Below are positions 1 through 8,219 of a stretch of 54,245 bases of DNA, in pieces. The stretch comes from Bradyrhizobium manausense (GTDB taxonomy: Bacteria > Pseudomonadota > Alphaproteobacteria > Rhizobiales > Xanthobacteraceae). Made by a program: the position numbers and the translations under genes. The stretch lies in NCBI RefSeq assembly GCF_001440035.1, contig NZ_LJYG01000085.1:142779-197023 (forward strand), given 5' to 3'. The notes under the pieces were generated by a model. That model made no database searches. It had not been told where the DNA came from and worked only from the letters and a program-made list of their open reading frames with translations. Position 1 is the stretch's first letter. The number at the start of each line of letters is the position of its first letter.

Positions 1-590
1 GGCGCGCCGCCGCCGGTCATTTTCTCGAGACCCGCCAGGATGCCGTCCATCTTACCCGTGTTGCGCGCAAGGCCATCTGAGAACGTCTTGAAATTGGCGA
101 TGGTGTCCTTGAGTGGGCCGGAATTGTCCTCAAGCACGGAATCGACACGTCGCAGCGCCTCGCGCGCCGCCTGCGTCATGCTCTGGCCCGCGCCGGCCTC
201 GGCGATCAAAGTCAGGGGTTCGCCGGGCTTCGCGGCGATCATGCCGCCCTCCAGCGTCACCACCGGCACGCCCGTCAGCCCCTGGAAATCGAGCCCGACC
301 TTGGTGTCGGCGCGCACCGGCGTTGCCGAAGCGACCGAGATCGTCGCGTTGACGAAGCGCGGATTGTCGGGTGCAAGGCCAAGCTGGGTTACCTCACCGA
401 CGCGGATGCCGTTGAACAGGACGCCGGCGCCGACCAGAAGACCAGGCACCGGCCCCTGGAATTGCACATGATAGGTCGTGCGCGGCCCGATGCCACCGCT
501 GTTGTTCAGCCAATAGACGAACCCGAATACCGCGAGGATCGCAGCCAGCACGAAGGTGCCGATCAGCACGTAGGGAGCGCGGGTTTCCAT
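1..590 (-). CDS. MCE/MlaD family lipid-transport protein (C-terminus cut by window edge)
   Basis: This is the membrane-anchored substrate-binding part of an Mla-type phospholipid/lipid ABC transporter. The start METRAPYVLIG is followed at once by one hydrophobic helix (about residues 5-28), then an MCE domain that begins with a typical YHVQFQGPVPGLLVGA stretch. After that come the alanine-rich helical residues that form the MCE barrel/tunnel. About 196 residues are visible and the rest lies beyond position 1. The gene starts 3 bp after the ATPase stop, so it is the third gene of a permease-ATPase-MCE operon. It should sit in the inner membrane with the MCE domain in the periplasm. The transported lipid cannot be read from the sequence. 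Confidence 0.9.
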   Translation of the reverse strand, partial: METRAPYVLIGTFVLAAILAVFGFVYWLNNSGGIGPRTTYHVQFQGPVPGLLVGAGVLFNGIRVGEVTQLGLAPDNPRFVNATISVASATPVRADTKVGLDFQGLTGVPVVTLEGGMIAAKPGEPLTLIAEAGAGQSMTQAAREALRRVDSVLEDNSGPLKDTIANFKTFSDGLARNTGKMDGILAGLEKMTGGGA

Positions 591-593
591 GTA

Positions 594-1370
594 TCATCTC
601 ATCTGTGGTTGCAGCATCTGCGAGCGCTTGCCGTGGAAATAGGCCCGCACCCAGGGATGCTCGGATTGCAGCAGGTCGCGCATCGGCCCGATAGCCACGA
701 TCTTGCCGTCGGCAAGCGCGGCGACGCGGTCGCAGACCGTGGTAAGGCTCGCGAGATCATGGGTGACCATGAAGACAGTGAGCCCGAGGGTCTTTTGCAA
801 CGTCCGGATCAGCGCATCGAAATCGCCCGCGGCGATCGGGTCGAGGCCGGACGTCGGCTCGTCGAGGAAGAGGATCGGTGGATCGAGCGCGAGCGCGCGC
901 GCCAGCGCCACGCGTTTGGTCATCCCGCCCGACAGTTCGGATGGATATTTGTCGCCATCCTGCGCGCGTAGCCCAACCATCTCGAGCTTGGCGATCGCGA
1001 TCTCGTCCATCAGCTCCTGTGACAACACGAGATTTTCGCGAAGCGGAAATTGTACATTCTGCCTGACGGTCAGCGAAGAGAACAGCGCGCCCTGCTGGAA
1101 CAGAATGCCCCATGTCGCTGCGCGGCTGCGATCATGGGGGGCACCAATCGTCTGCCCCATGACTTCGATGGTGCCGCTGCGACGCGGGATAAGACCGATG
1201 ATGGTACGCATCAGCACCGACTTGCCGCCGCCAGATGCGCCCACCAGTCCAAGAATCTCGCCGCAGCGGACATCGAGCGATAGATGGTCGAGCACGGTCT
1301 GACGGCCGAAACCAACGACGAGGTCACGGACCCGGATCGCGAACTCTGCTTGCGGCTCGGGCATCGTCAC
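594..1370 (-). CDS. ABC transporter ATP-binding protein, MlaF type
   Basis: This is the ATPase subunit (258 aa) of the Mla-type transporter. Visible motifs are Walker A GASGGGKS, the signature LSGGM with TKRVALARALA, Walker B ILFLDEPTSGLD and the switch histidine in MVTHD. The length and the SGGM signature fit the MlaF branch. The start ATG overlaps the permease stop by 4 bp (ATGA) and the MCE gene follows after 3 bp, so the three genes are translationally linked. It is expected to drive lipid movement between the membranes. The operon would be transcribed from the promoter region near 2540 that carries an FNR/FixK-like box. Confidence 0.93.
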   Translation of the reverse strand: MTMPEPQAEFAIRVRDLVVGFGRQTVLDHLSLDVRCGEILGLVGASGGGKSVLMRTIIGLIPRRSGTIEVMGQTIGAPHDRSRAATWGILFQQGALFSSLTVRQNVQFPLRENLVLSQELMDEIAIAKLEMVGLRAQDGDKYPSELSGGMTKRVALARALALDPPILFLDEPTSGLDPIAAGDFDALIRTLQKTLGLTVFMVTHDLASLTTVCDRVAALADGKIVAIGPMRDLLQSEHPWVRAYFHGKRSQMLQPQMR

Positions 1371-2503
1371 ATTCCGATCGACGCGAAGAAGATCGCGAAC
1401 AGGCCGTCCAGCACGATCACCAGGAAGATCGACTTGACCACCGACGTGGTCGTCTGCCGTCCCAGCGACTCCGCGCTGCCCTTGACCCCCAATCCCTCGC
1501 TGCAGGCGACGATCCCGATGACCAGGGCCATGAACGGCGCTTTCAGGATCCCGACCTCGAAATGGGTGACGGAAATGGCTTCATGCAGCCGCGCGATGTA
1601 GATCGCAGGCCCCATGTCGCCGTAGAATTGCGCAACCAGACCGCCGCCATAGAGCGCGGCCATCGATCCAATGAAGGCGAGAATGGGCAGCGCGATGACG
1701 AGGGCAGCCACGCGCGGCAAGATCAGGACGTCGACGGGATCTAGCCCCATGGTGGAGAGCGCGTCGATCTCTTCGCGCATTTTCATCGAGCCAAGCTCGG
1801 CCGTATAGGCGCTTCCCGAACGTCCAGCGACCATGATGGCGACGATCAGCACGCCAAGCTCGCGTAAGACGAGGATGCCGACCATGTCGACGGTGTAGGA
1901 CTCCGCACCGAACCTGCGGAAATGAAAGAATCCCTGCTGGGCAATGATGGCGCCGATCAGGAAGGTGATCAGTATGACGATTGGAATCGCCTGCAACCCG
2001 ATCCGGTTGAGCTGATAGACCAGCGACGTCAGCCGCAGCGAGTGGGGCCGCCGCAAGACGCCGGCCACCGCCATGAACAGGGCGCCCAGCATTTGCAGAA
2101 AGATCGCAATATCTTCACGCGCACCGATCGTGGCCTTGCCGAGGTCGTTCAGCCTGAGCAGGACCGGGTTGGAGGCGCCCGCCGGCGGCGGCGTGTGACG
2201 ATTGACCTGCCGCACCTCCTCCAGCAGGCCACTGAAATGATCGGCCACGCCCATGATCTCGGCTGGCCTGCCGGATGAGGCGGCTTTGCGCGACAACTTC
2301 TCCAGGATCCAGGCCCCGAGCGTATCGAGCGCGCTGATTCCCGACATGTCCAGCGACACGGCTCTTGATCGATCGACCTCTGCGTCGACCGAGCGGGACA
2401 AAGTCTCGAGCGTCGTCACATTCGCCGCGATCCAGGGCCCTTCCGGGCGCAATTTCAGCACATCGCCAGACGACGTCGCCAGCAACAGCGGTTCTGGGTT
2501 CAC
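1367..2503 (-). CDS. MlaE-family ABC permease with N-terminal STAS domain
   Basis: This 378-aa inner-membrane permease belongs to an Mla/MCE-type lipid transporter. Roughly residues 1-110 resemble a STAS domain (SLDMSGISALDTLGAW). The rest is the MlaE fold, with several hydrophobic helices and the family segment MVAGRSGSAYTAELGSMK. In Enterobacteria the STAS protein MlaB is separate, while fusion to the permease is common in Alphaproteobacteria. The start is GTG, supported by AGGTGG just upstream. It is the first gene of the operon. The divergent gap to the gene at 2679 contains two FNR/FixK-type boxes, and the nearer one (2573-2586) is placed correctly for activating this gene. Confidence 0.93.
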   Translation of the reverse strand: MNPEPLLLATSSGDVLKLRPEGPWIAANVTTLETLSRSVDAEVDRSRAVSLDMSGISALDTLGAWILEKLSRKAASSGRPAEIMGVADHFSGLLEEVRQVNRHTPPPAGASNPVLLRLNDLGKATIGAREDIAIFLQMLGALFMAVAGVLRRPHSLRLTSLVYQLNRIGLQAIPIVILITFLIGAIIAQQGFFHFRRFGAESYTVDMVGILVLRELGVLIVAIMVAGRSGSAYTAELGSMKMREEIDALSTMGLDPVDVLILPRVAALVIALPILAFIGSMAALYGGGLVAQFYGDMGPAIYIARLHEAISVTHFEVGILKAPFMALVIGIVACSEGLGVKGSAESLGRQTTTSVVKSIFLVIVLDGLFAIFFASIGM

Positions 2504-2572
2504 GCTTCCACCTCATCGGGACGATTTGGTCCCATTGAGCTGCTATTTCTAGGCCAGCATGTGGCGGCGGGT

Positions 2573-2586
2573 TTGACCTGTCTCAA
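2573..2586 (-). promoter_or_regulatory. FNR/FixK-type box for the Mla-type operon
   Basis: The sequence is TTGACCTGTCTCAA, a perfect TTGA-N6-TCAA half-site pair. Its centre is 76 nt upstream of the GTG at 2503. A site at -41.5 would give a transcript start near 2538 and a 35-nt leader, and a TAGAAAT -10-like string lies at about 2552-2546. The symbol of the regulator is not in this window. Confidence 0.75.
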
Positions 2587-2607
2587 GACTGCGACCACGC
2601 GCGCCGC

Positions 2608-2621
2608 TTGACGCAAATCAA
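2608..2621 (+). promoter_or_regulatory. FNR/FixK-type box for the 2679 operon
   Basis: The sequence is TTGACGCAAATCAA, again a perfect TTGA-N6-TCAA pair. Its centre is 64 nt upstream of the ATG at 2679. A -41.5 placement predicts a transcript start near 2656 with a leader of about 23 nt. Confidence 0.75.
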
Positions 2622-2678
2622 GCACGGGCGCACCGGCGCGACTTAGGTTTTGCTCCATTCAATGGAGGCATCAAATCC

Positions 2679-2954
2679 ATGTTCGACAGCGACAGGGTGA
2701 GCGAAGAACTGCGGACGTTGAAGGTGGACGTTCCCCGGCTGCTGAGCACGGCTGGCGAGGGGATGTTCGAGCGTTCGAAGGACCGTGCCGAGATTCTCGC
2801 CGATCAGATCAAGGCAGCGCTGGCCGAACTCGGCGAAACCGCGAGCGAAGAGCAAGAGCAGCTCCATGACCTCATCACGGGGCGTCCGGTCGCCTCGCTC
2901 GCGTCCGCCTTTGCGCTCGGCGTGGTGGTCGGCTTCATGCTGCGGAGGCACTAG
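2679..2954 (+). CDS. Small DUF883/ElaB-like membrane-anchored protein
   Basis: This 91-aa protein has a charged, helix-forming first two thirds with many Glu/Lys, and one C-terminal hydrophobic segment (VASLASAFALGVVVGFMLRR) that ends in a basic tail. That layout is the ElaB/YqjD/DUF883 type of inner-membrane-anchored stress protein, some members of which associate with ribosomes in E. coli. Homology beyond topology is an inference. The stop is immediately followed by the GTG of the next gene, which implies coupled translation. An FNR/FixK-like box lies 64 nt upstream. The protein at 51203 has the same tail architecture. Confidence 0.8.
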   Translation: MFDSDRVSEELRTLKVDVPRLLSTAGEGMFERSKDRAEILADQIKAALAELGETASEEQEQLHDLITGRPVASLASAFALGVVVGFMLRRH

Positions 2955-3443
2955 GTGAATAGCGAGAATGTGATCAAGCATCTGCGCGCCTTGTGGCGCA
3001 CCGACAGGATCATCGCGGATATCCGGCTGCGCCACCTGCTGGTCGGACTTGGCCTGCGGGCCTTCGCCGCGCTGATCGCCGCATTCGGTCTCTTGATGCT
3101 GGAGCTGTCCGCCTATTTCGCCCTGGTCCAGATCTGGAGCGCGATCACCGCGGCGGCGGTTCTCGGAGCGATCAATTTCGCCATCGCGGCGGTTCTGTTC
3201 ATCGCCGCCGGGCGCCCGCCATCCGGCCGCGACATCGAGCTCGCCAATGAAATCCACGGCACATCGATCGAGGCGCTTCAGGTCGAAGCCCGAGCGTTTC
3301 AGGCCGAATTGACCGGCGCAGTCCATCATCCGCTGAGCACAATCGTGCCGGTGCTGGTGCCGCTCATTGCGATCATCGTCAGGAACATGCGGAAGACCAC
3401 CAGAGAGAGCGCACCGGACGTAAGTTCCGAAGCGCGTTCGTAG
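2955..3443 (+). CDS. Small integral membrane protein, phage-holin/YqjE (DUF1469)-like
   Basis: This 162-aa protein has two long hydrophobic segments at about residues 28-58 and 65-90, separated by a short loop (LVQIWSAITAAAVLG). The C-terminal half is amphipathic with a further hydrophobic stretch (TIVPVLVPLIAIIVR). The pairing with an ElaB/YqjD-like gene directly upstream matches the yqjD-yqjE order of E. coli and supports the YqjE/DUF1469 assignment. The start is GTG, directly abutting the upstream stop. Function is unknown in this family. Here it would be co-expressed from the FNR/FixK-type promoter at 2608. Confidence 0.75.
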   Translation: MNSENVIKHLRALWRTDRIIADIRLRHLLVGLGLRAFAALIAAFGLLMLELSAYFALVQIWSAITAAAVLGAINFAIAAVLFIAAGRPPSGRDIELANEIHGTSIEALQVEARAFQAELTGAVHHPLSTIVPVLVPLIAIIVRNMRKTTRESAPDVSSEARS

Positions 3444-3452
3444 CGAGCCGCC

Positions 3453-6143
3453 TCAGAGCTTCAGCCGGACGTCGCAGAGGTCAGGCTCGGTCGGATCCGG
3501 CTTGATCTCGAAGCCGAGTTGCCGGCACATCTCGAGCATCACGACGTTCTCCTTGAGCACGTCGCCCGAGATGGTCTTGAGGCCTTCCGATCTGGCATAG
3601 TCGATGATCATCTGCATCAGGGCCCAACCGAGGCCCCTGCCCTTGAGGTCGGAGCGCAGCAGGATCGCGTATTCGCCTCTCTCGTAGATCGAGTCCGAGT
3701 GCAACCGCACCACTCCGACCATCTCATTACTGTCGTCGAACGCAATGAACGCCATGGCCCGCGCATAGTCGAGCTGGGTCAGGCGCGCGATGAACTCGTG
3801 GGTGAACTCCTTCATCGGCGCGAAGAAGCGGAGGCGAAGATCGTGCGGGGTGACGTGACGCAGGAATTCGTGGATGGTCGGCTCGTCCTCGGGGCGCAGG
3901 GGACGCACCGAGATGCGCCAGCCATCCTTGAGCGTAAGGCGACGCTCCCATTGCGACGGATAGGCACGGACGGCGAAATTTGCAGGCCCGGAGCCCGCGA
4001 ATTTCCGCTGCGGCCGCCCCACGGCCACGCGGGCGTCGACCGCCGTTACGCCGGTTTCGTCGGCGAGCAGCGGGTTGATATCGAGCTCACGGATCTCGGG
4101 AATGTCCGCCGCCATCTGCGCCAGCTTGACCAAGACCAAAGGGACGGCGTCCTGCTTGACGGCCGGCACGTCCCGGTAGGCACGTAGCAACCGTGACACG
4201 CGCGTACGCTCGATCAGATCACGGGCAAGCTGTAAATCGAGCGGCGGCAGCGCCAGAGCCTTGTCATTGATGATCTCAACCGCCGTCCCGCCGCGGCCGA
4301 ACACGACAACGGTGCCGAACGTCGGATCATCAGCGAGACCCATGATCAGCTCTCGCGCCTTGGCCTTGACCACCATTGCCTGCACAATGATGCCATCGAT
4401 GCGGGCTTCGGGCCGCAACCTCTTCGCCCGCGCGAGAATCTCGGCGGCAGCCGCGCGTACCGCGGCCGGCGTCGTCAGATTGAGCACGACACCGCCGACG
4501 TCGGACTTGTGCACGATGTCGCGCGACAGGATCTTGAGCACGACGGTGGCGCCCCGTGCGAATATCTCATCCGCGCAGGCGACCGCCTGCTCGACATCTT
4601 CGGCCGCGTAGGTCGGCACCATGGCGATATCATAACACCCAAGCAGATGCTTGATCTCGACAGGCTCCAGCCATTTGCGCCCGTCGGCGATGACCGCCGT
4701 GACGATCTGCTTCGCGGCCGCAACGTCGGGCACGAAAGTGTCGGGCATCGCCGGGGGAACCTGGCTCAGCTCGTCGACCACTTCGCGATGTCGGACCATG
4801 TGCATGAAGCCGCGCACGGCATCATCTTCAGTCGGATAGTTCGGAATGCCGGCGGCGGATAGCGTCGCGATGATCTCCTGATCAGCCCCGACCCAGGCCG
4901 CAAGCACAGGCTTGGCCCAACTGCGGTGCTTCTCGCGATATTTGCCGATGAGATCGGTCACAGTCGTCGCGATCTGGGCGGCCGATGCGATCGCAGTCTG
5001 CACATTGAGCACCAGGACCGCATCATTGCCGGGATCGTCGAGCAGCACCTCCAGCGCAGCAGCGTAACGCGGCGCGTCGGCGTCACCGACGATGTCGACG
5101 GGATTTGCGCCGGACCAGGTCGGCGGCAGCACCGCGTCGAGCCTCTGGCGCGCCTCCGGTGTCATGGGCGCGGGAATTCCGCCAAGGTCCGCGAGCCGAT
5201 CGACCGCGAGGACGCCGATGCCACCACCATTGGTCAGAATCGCAAGGCGCTTTCCCGCCGGCGACCCGACCCGGCCCAGGGTCTCGGCACAATCGAACAA
5301 CTCGCGCAGATCGGATACCCGAAGGACGCCGGCGCGGCGGAAGGCCGCATCATAGACCGCGTCGGCGCCAGCGAGCGCGCCTGTATGCGTGGCAGCCGCC
5401 TTCGCCCCCTGCGCCATGCGGCCAGACTTCACGACGACGACCGGCTTCACACGCGCCGCGGCGCGCGCCGCCGACATGAATTTCCGCGCGTCCTTGATGG
5501 CCTCGATGTAGAGCAGGATCGCCCGCGTCTTGTGGTCCATCGCGAAATAGTCGAGCAGATCCGCGATGTCGACGTCGATCTGATCGCCGATCGTAACGAT
5601 GCCCGAGAAGCCCACGCCACGCTGCGCGGCCCAGTCCACCATGCCGGCTGCGATTGCGCCCGATTGGGAGATCAGCGCGAGGTTGCCTGCCGCCGGCATG
5701 TGCGCCGCGAAGGTCGCATTGAGGCTTGTGCCAGGCATCATGATGCCGAGGCAGTTGGGTCCGATCAGCCGCATGCCATATTTGCGGGCGGCGACGATGG
5801 TGGCGTCCTCGAGCGAACCCGGTCCCTGGCCGAGCCCCGCTGAAACGATCAGGGCCCCGGCCGCGCCAAGACGGCCGGCCTGATCGATGATGTCGGGAAT
5901 CTCGCGTGCCGGCGCGGTGACGACGATGAGCTCAGGCACGAAGGACAGTTGCGCCAGGCTGGCTACGGCAGTCATGCCGTCGATCTCCGCATGGCGCGGG
6001 TTCACCAAGCCGAACAGCCCCTTGAACCCCGCCTTGCGAATGTTCTCCAGGATCGCACGTCCGACAGAGACCGGGCGGGAGCTTGCGCCGACCAGCGCGA
6101 CCGACCGGGGCGACAACAGGTTTTTCAGGCGGTAAGTCGACAT
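3453..6143 (-). CDS. Pat-like acyl-CoA synthetase (NDP-forming)/GNAT acetyltransferase fusion
   Basis: This protein of about 896 aa has a CoA-binding domain (from LLSPRSVALVGASSRP), a succinyl-CoA-ligase-like middle, an ATP-grasp region (about residues 480-690) and a C-terminal GNAT domain (about 725-890). The GNAT domain carries the acetyl-CoA loop LKGRGLGWALM. This order and size match the protein lysine acetyltransferase Pat/PatZ (YfiQ). In Salmonella and Rhodopseudomonas, Pat acetylates AMP-forming acyl-CoA ligases. An active ADP-forming acetate-CoA ligase is the alternative. The phospho-histidine is not easy to place by eye. I prefer the ATG at 6143 over an in-frame TTG at 6167. It lies 70 bp after the universal stress protein gene and is probably in its operon. 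Confidence 0.88.
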   Translation of the reverse strand: MSTYRLKNLLSPRSVALVGASSRPVSVGRAILENIRKAGFKGLFGLVNPRHAEIDGMTAVASLAQLSFVPELIVVTAPAREIPDIIDQAGRLGAAGALIVSAGLGQGPGSLEDATIVAARKYGMRLIGPNCLGIMMPGTSLNATFAAHMPAAGNLALISQSGAIAAGMVDWAAQRGVGFSGIVTIGDQIDVDIADLLDYFAMDHKTRAILLYIEAIKDARKFMSAARAAARVKPVVVVKSGRMAQGAKAAATHTGALAGADAVYDAAFRRAGVLRVSDLRELFDCAETLGRVGSPAGKRLAILTNGGGIGVLAVDRLADLGGIPAPMTPEARQRLDAVLPPTWSGANPVDIVGDADAPRYAAALEVLLDDPGNDAVLVLNVQTAIASAAQIATTVTDLIGKYREKHRSWAKPVLAAWVGADQEIIATLSAAGIPNYPTEDDAVRGFMHMVRHREVVDELSQVPPAMPDTFVPDVAAAKQIVTAVIADGRKWLEPVEIKHLLGCYDIAMVPTYAAEDVEQAVACADEIFARGATVVLKILSRDIVHKSDVGGVVLNLTTPAAVRAAAAEILARAKRLRPEARIDGIIVQAMVVKAKARELIMGLADDPTFGTVVVFGRGGTAVEIINDKALALPPLDLQLARDLIERTRVSRLLRAYRDVPAVKQDAVPLVLVKLAQMAADIPEIRELDINPLLADETGVTAVDARVAVGRPQRKFAGSGPANFAVRAYPSQWERRLTLKDGWRISVRPLRPEDEPTIHEFLRHVTPHDLRLRFFAPMKEFTHEFIARLTQLDYARAMAFIAFDDSNEMVGVVRLHSDSIYERGEYAILLRSDLKGRGLGWALMQMIIDYARSEGLKTISGDVLKENVVMLEMCRQLGFEIKPDPTEPDLCDVRLKL

Positions 6144-6213
6144 GATCACAATCGTCCGATCGGGCAAAGGGTCCGACAGAAGCTAGCCCGATAGGATATG
6201 AGTTGAAACGCAC

Positions 6214-7053
6214 CTAGTGCGACATCATCACCCAGCATGGTGGCTGGCCGATGACGGTCTTGGTCACGCCACCCCAGACAGTCTCGTTCAGGCGCGAATG
6301 GTGATAGGCACCCATGACGATGGCGTCGACGGCATGAGATTGTGCCCAGCTCCCGAGCACCTTGCCGGTCGAACTCCCGTCGCCCTTCACCGTCGCGAAG
6401 GACGCATAAATCCCATGTTCCCTGAGATGGTGGACGAGACTATCGCCGGATTGCGCAATCGCTTCGTCCTGATCGTCTGCCACGGTGACAACGTGTACCA
6501 CGGTTGCCGCTTGCAGGATCGGCAATGCGTCGCCGACAGCGCGTGCGGCGCGCGCCGAGTGGTCCCAGGCAATCATGACATTCTCGAATTCGGGCCGTAA
6601 CGTCGCCGCGGGGTCTTCCGGACACAGCAGCAGCGGCCGCCCGGATTGGAACAGGAACGTTTCAATGAGATTTTCGGTTCGGCTGTCGTGCGGCCTCACG
6701 GGGATCAAAGCGAGATCGCTGAAGCGCGCATGTTCGGCCAAGGTCGATGCGATCTGGTCCGGCGGCACCCTGCCCGATCGGCTTTGAGCTCGAATGCCGA
6801 CACGTGAGGCCGCGTTGGTGAAGGCGTTCAAGAGTTGCTGCAACTCGCCCGCCTTGCCCACATGATCGAGTTCGGCGGACTCCGGGTTATCGGGGAGCAC
6901 CACCTTCGGCCGCACGAAGGCGTCTTCCTCGAGCGCGAGCCCGGTGATCCTGGCGCCGAGATCGGCGGCAAGGGCGACGCACTTCTCGATCGCGGCCAAC
7001 GTGGGGGCGCGCGGCTCGCCAAAAAGCGGCAGAAAGACGTCTTTGATGGGCAT
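6214..7053 (-). CDS. Tandem universal stress protein
   Basis: This 279-aa protein has two UspA-like halves, the second starting near ENVMIAWDHSARAARAVGDA. The second half ends with the ATP-binding-type signature GAYHHSRLNETVWGGVTKTV. Tandem Usp proteins of this size are commonly induced under low oxygen and starvation. The start at 7053 is chosen because AAGGAG sits 7 nt upstream; a longer reading from TTG at 7071 would place that ribosome site inside the coding region. An FNR/FixK-type box centred 54 nt upstream supports oxygen control. It is the first gene of an operon with the Pat-like gene. Confidence 0.92.
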   Translation of the reverse strand: MPIKDVFLPLFGEPRAPTLAAIEKCVALAADLGARITGLALEEDAFVRPKVVLPDNPESAELDHVGKAGELQQLLNAFTNAASRVGIRAQSRSGRVPPDQIASTLAEHARFSDLALIPVRPHDSRTENLIETFLFQSGRPLLLCPEDPAATLRPEFENVMIAWDHSARAARAVGDALPILQAATVVHVVTVADDQDEAIAQSGDSLVHHLREHGIYASFATVKGDGSSTGKVLGSWAQSHAVDAIVMGAYHHSRLNETVWGGVTKTVIGQPPCWVMMSH

Positions 7054-7100
7054 CGGGATTCTCCTTGGCAACCAAAATAGGCTGGTTTTCGTTAGGCCTC

Positions 7101-7114
7101 TTGATTCTGGTCAA
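7101..7114 (-). promoter_or_regulatory. FNR/FixK-type box for the universal stress protein operon
   Basis: The sequence is TTGATTCTGGTCAA, a perfect TTGA-N6-TCAA pair. A -41.5 site predicts a start near 7066, 13 nt before the ATG, with a TATTTT -10-like hexamer at about 7079-7074 on the minus strand. Confidence 0.75.
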
Positions 7115-7149
7115 GGCGGGAACTCCGCCCGGTCGGGCAGCGGCAGACG

Positions 7150-7163
7150 TTGACCGAGGTCAA
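7150..7163 (+). promoter_or_regulatory. FNR/FixK-type box for the alcohol dehydrogenase operon
   Basis: The sequence is TTGACCGAGGTCAA, a perfect TTGA-N6-TCAA pair. A -41.5 site predicts transcription from about 7198. That rules out the in-frame starts at 7150 and 7186 and leaves the ATG at 7225. Confidence 0.75.
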
Positions 7164-7224
7164 GGACGGGCCACTCCGTCATTCTATGGATATTCAATCG
7201 GAGCGGTTCGCCCCGGAGAGACTT

Positions 7225-8208
7225 ATGCGTGCAATGGTGTTGCCGGCCCCAAGGGCGCGACTCCGAATGGAGGAGCGGCCTGACCCCGTCCCCGGTAATG
7301 GCCAGATCCGGGTGACGATCAGCGCTTGCGGGGTGTGCCGGACCGACCTGCACGTCGTCGACGCCGAGTTGCCTGGTATTCGTTATCCGATTGTGCCTGG
7401 GCATGAGATCATTGGCCGGGTCGACCTCGTCGGCCCCAATGTTACAACACATGCGCCTGGTGATCGGGTCGGCATTCCCTGGCTCGGCTCTACGTGCGGA
7501 ATCTGTCGATTCTGCCGGGACGGCATGGAAAACCTCTGCGACACTCCGCTGTTCACCGGCTACACGCGCGACGGCGGCTACGCAACGCACACCATCGCCG
7601 ACGCGCGCTACGCGTTTCCACTGGACGAAGGCAGCAATGATGTGGAGATCGCCCCTCTGCTGTGCGCTGGGCTGATCGGCTGGCGCTCGCTGGTGCTGGC
7701 TGGTCCTGCGGAGAAGCTCGGTCTCTATGGTTTTGGCGCGGCCGGCCATATCATCGCGCAAGTCGCGGTCTGGCAGAGACGATCTGTCTATGCATTCACG
7801 CGGCGCGGCGATGATGCCGCACAAACCCTCGCGCGACGTCTTGGTGCGGTCTGGGCGGGGGCGTCTGACGAGATGCCCGCCGAACCGCTCGACGCCGCGA
7901 TCATTTACGCACCAGCCGGCGAACTCGTTCCCGCCGCGTTGCGCGCCGTTCGAAAAGGCGGACGCGTCGTGTGCGCCGGCATCCACATGACCGACATCCC
8001 GAGCTTCCCGTATGGTTTGCTCTGGGAGGAACGGCAGTTGGTCTCGGTTGCCAATCTGACCCGGCAAGATGGCCTGGATTTTCTCAGGATCGCACCGCAG
8101 GCCGGCGTGCGCACCGAGACGACGGCATTTCCGCTGGATCAAGCCAACGACGTCCTCAGCATGCTACGGAACGGCCAGATTCTGGGTGCGGCCGTCCTGA
8201 CGCCCTGA
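7225..8208 (+). CDS. Zinc-dependent alcohol dehydrogenase family protein
   Basis: This 327-aa MDR-superfamily oxidoreductase has the catalytic zinc site (CGVCRTDLHVVD and GHEIIG) and the structural four-cysteine zinc lobe (CGICRFCRDGMENLC). It also has a Rossmann NAD(P) fingerprint, GFGAAG. It probably interconverts an alcohol and an aldehyde with NAD(P), as expected for fermentative redox balance at low oxygen. The ATG at 7225 has GGAGAG 4 nt upstream and lies 27 nt downstream of the start predicted from the FNR/FixK-type box. The kinase/P-loop gene follows after 11 bp, so these genes form an operon with the CHAD gene. Confidence 0.93.
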   Translation: MRAMVLPAPRARLRMEERPDPVPGNGQIRVTISACGVCRTDLHVVDAELPGIRYPIVPGHEIIGRVDLVGPNVTTHAPGDRVGIPWLGSTCGICRFCRDGMENLCDTPLFTGYTRDGGYATHTIADARYAFPLDEGSNDVEIAPLLCAGLIGWRSLVLAGPAEKLGLYGFGAAGHIIAQVAVWQRRSVYAFTRRGDDAAQTLARRLGAVWAGASDEMPAEPLDAAIIYAPAGELVPAALRAVRKGGRVVCAGIHMTDIPSFPYGLLWEERQLVSVANLTRQDGLDFLRIAPQAGVRTETTAFPLDQANDVLSMLRNGQILGAAVLTP

Positions 8209-8219
8209 CGGTGCTTCGA

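Noticed and set aside
40..471. Plus-strand open frames opposite the MCE gene
   Set aside because: They are shadows in high-GC DNA; the minus strand carries clear MCE motifs.
2643..3329. 228-aa minus-strand frame opposite the two small membrane protein genes
   Set aside because: Its composition is that of a GC-rich antisense frame (many Arg/Asp/Gly/Gln, no hydrophobic core), and the plus-strand genes have membrane helices and good starts.
7111..8142. 343-aa minus-strand frame opposite the alcohol dehydrogenase
   Set aside because: The plus strand has all zinc and Rossmann motifs; the antisense frame has no family features.
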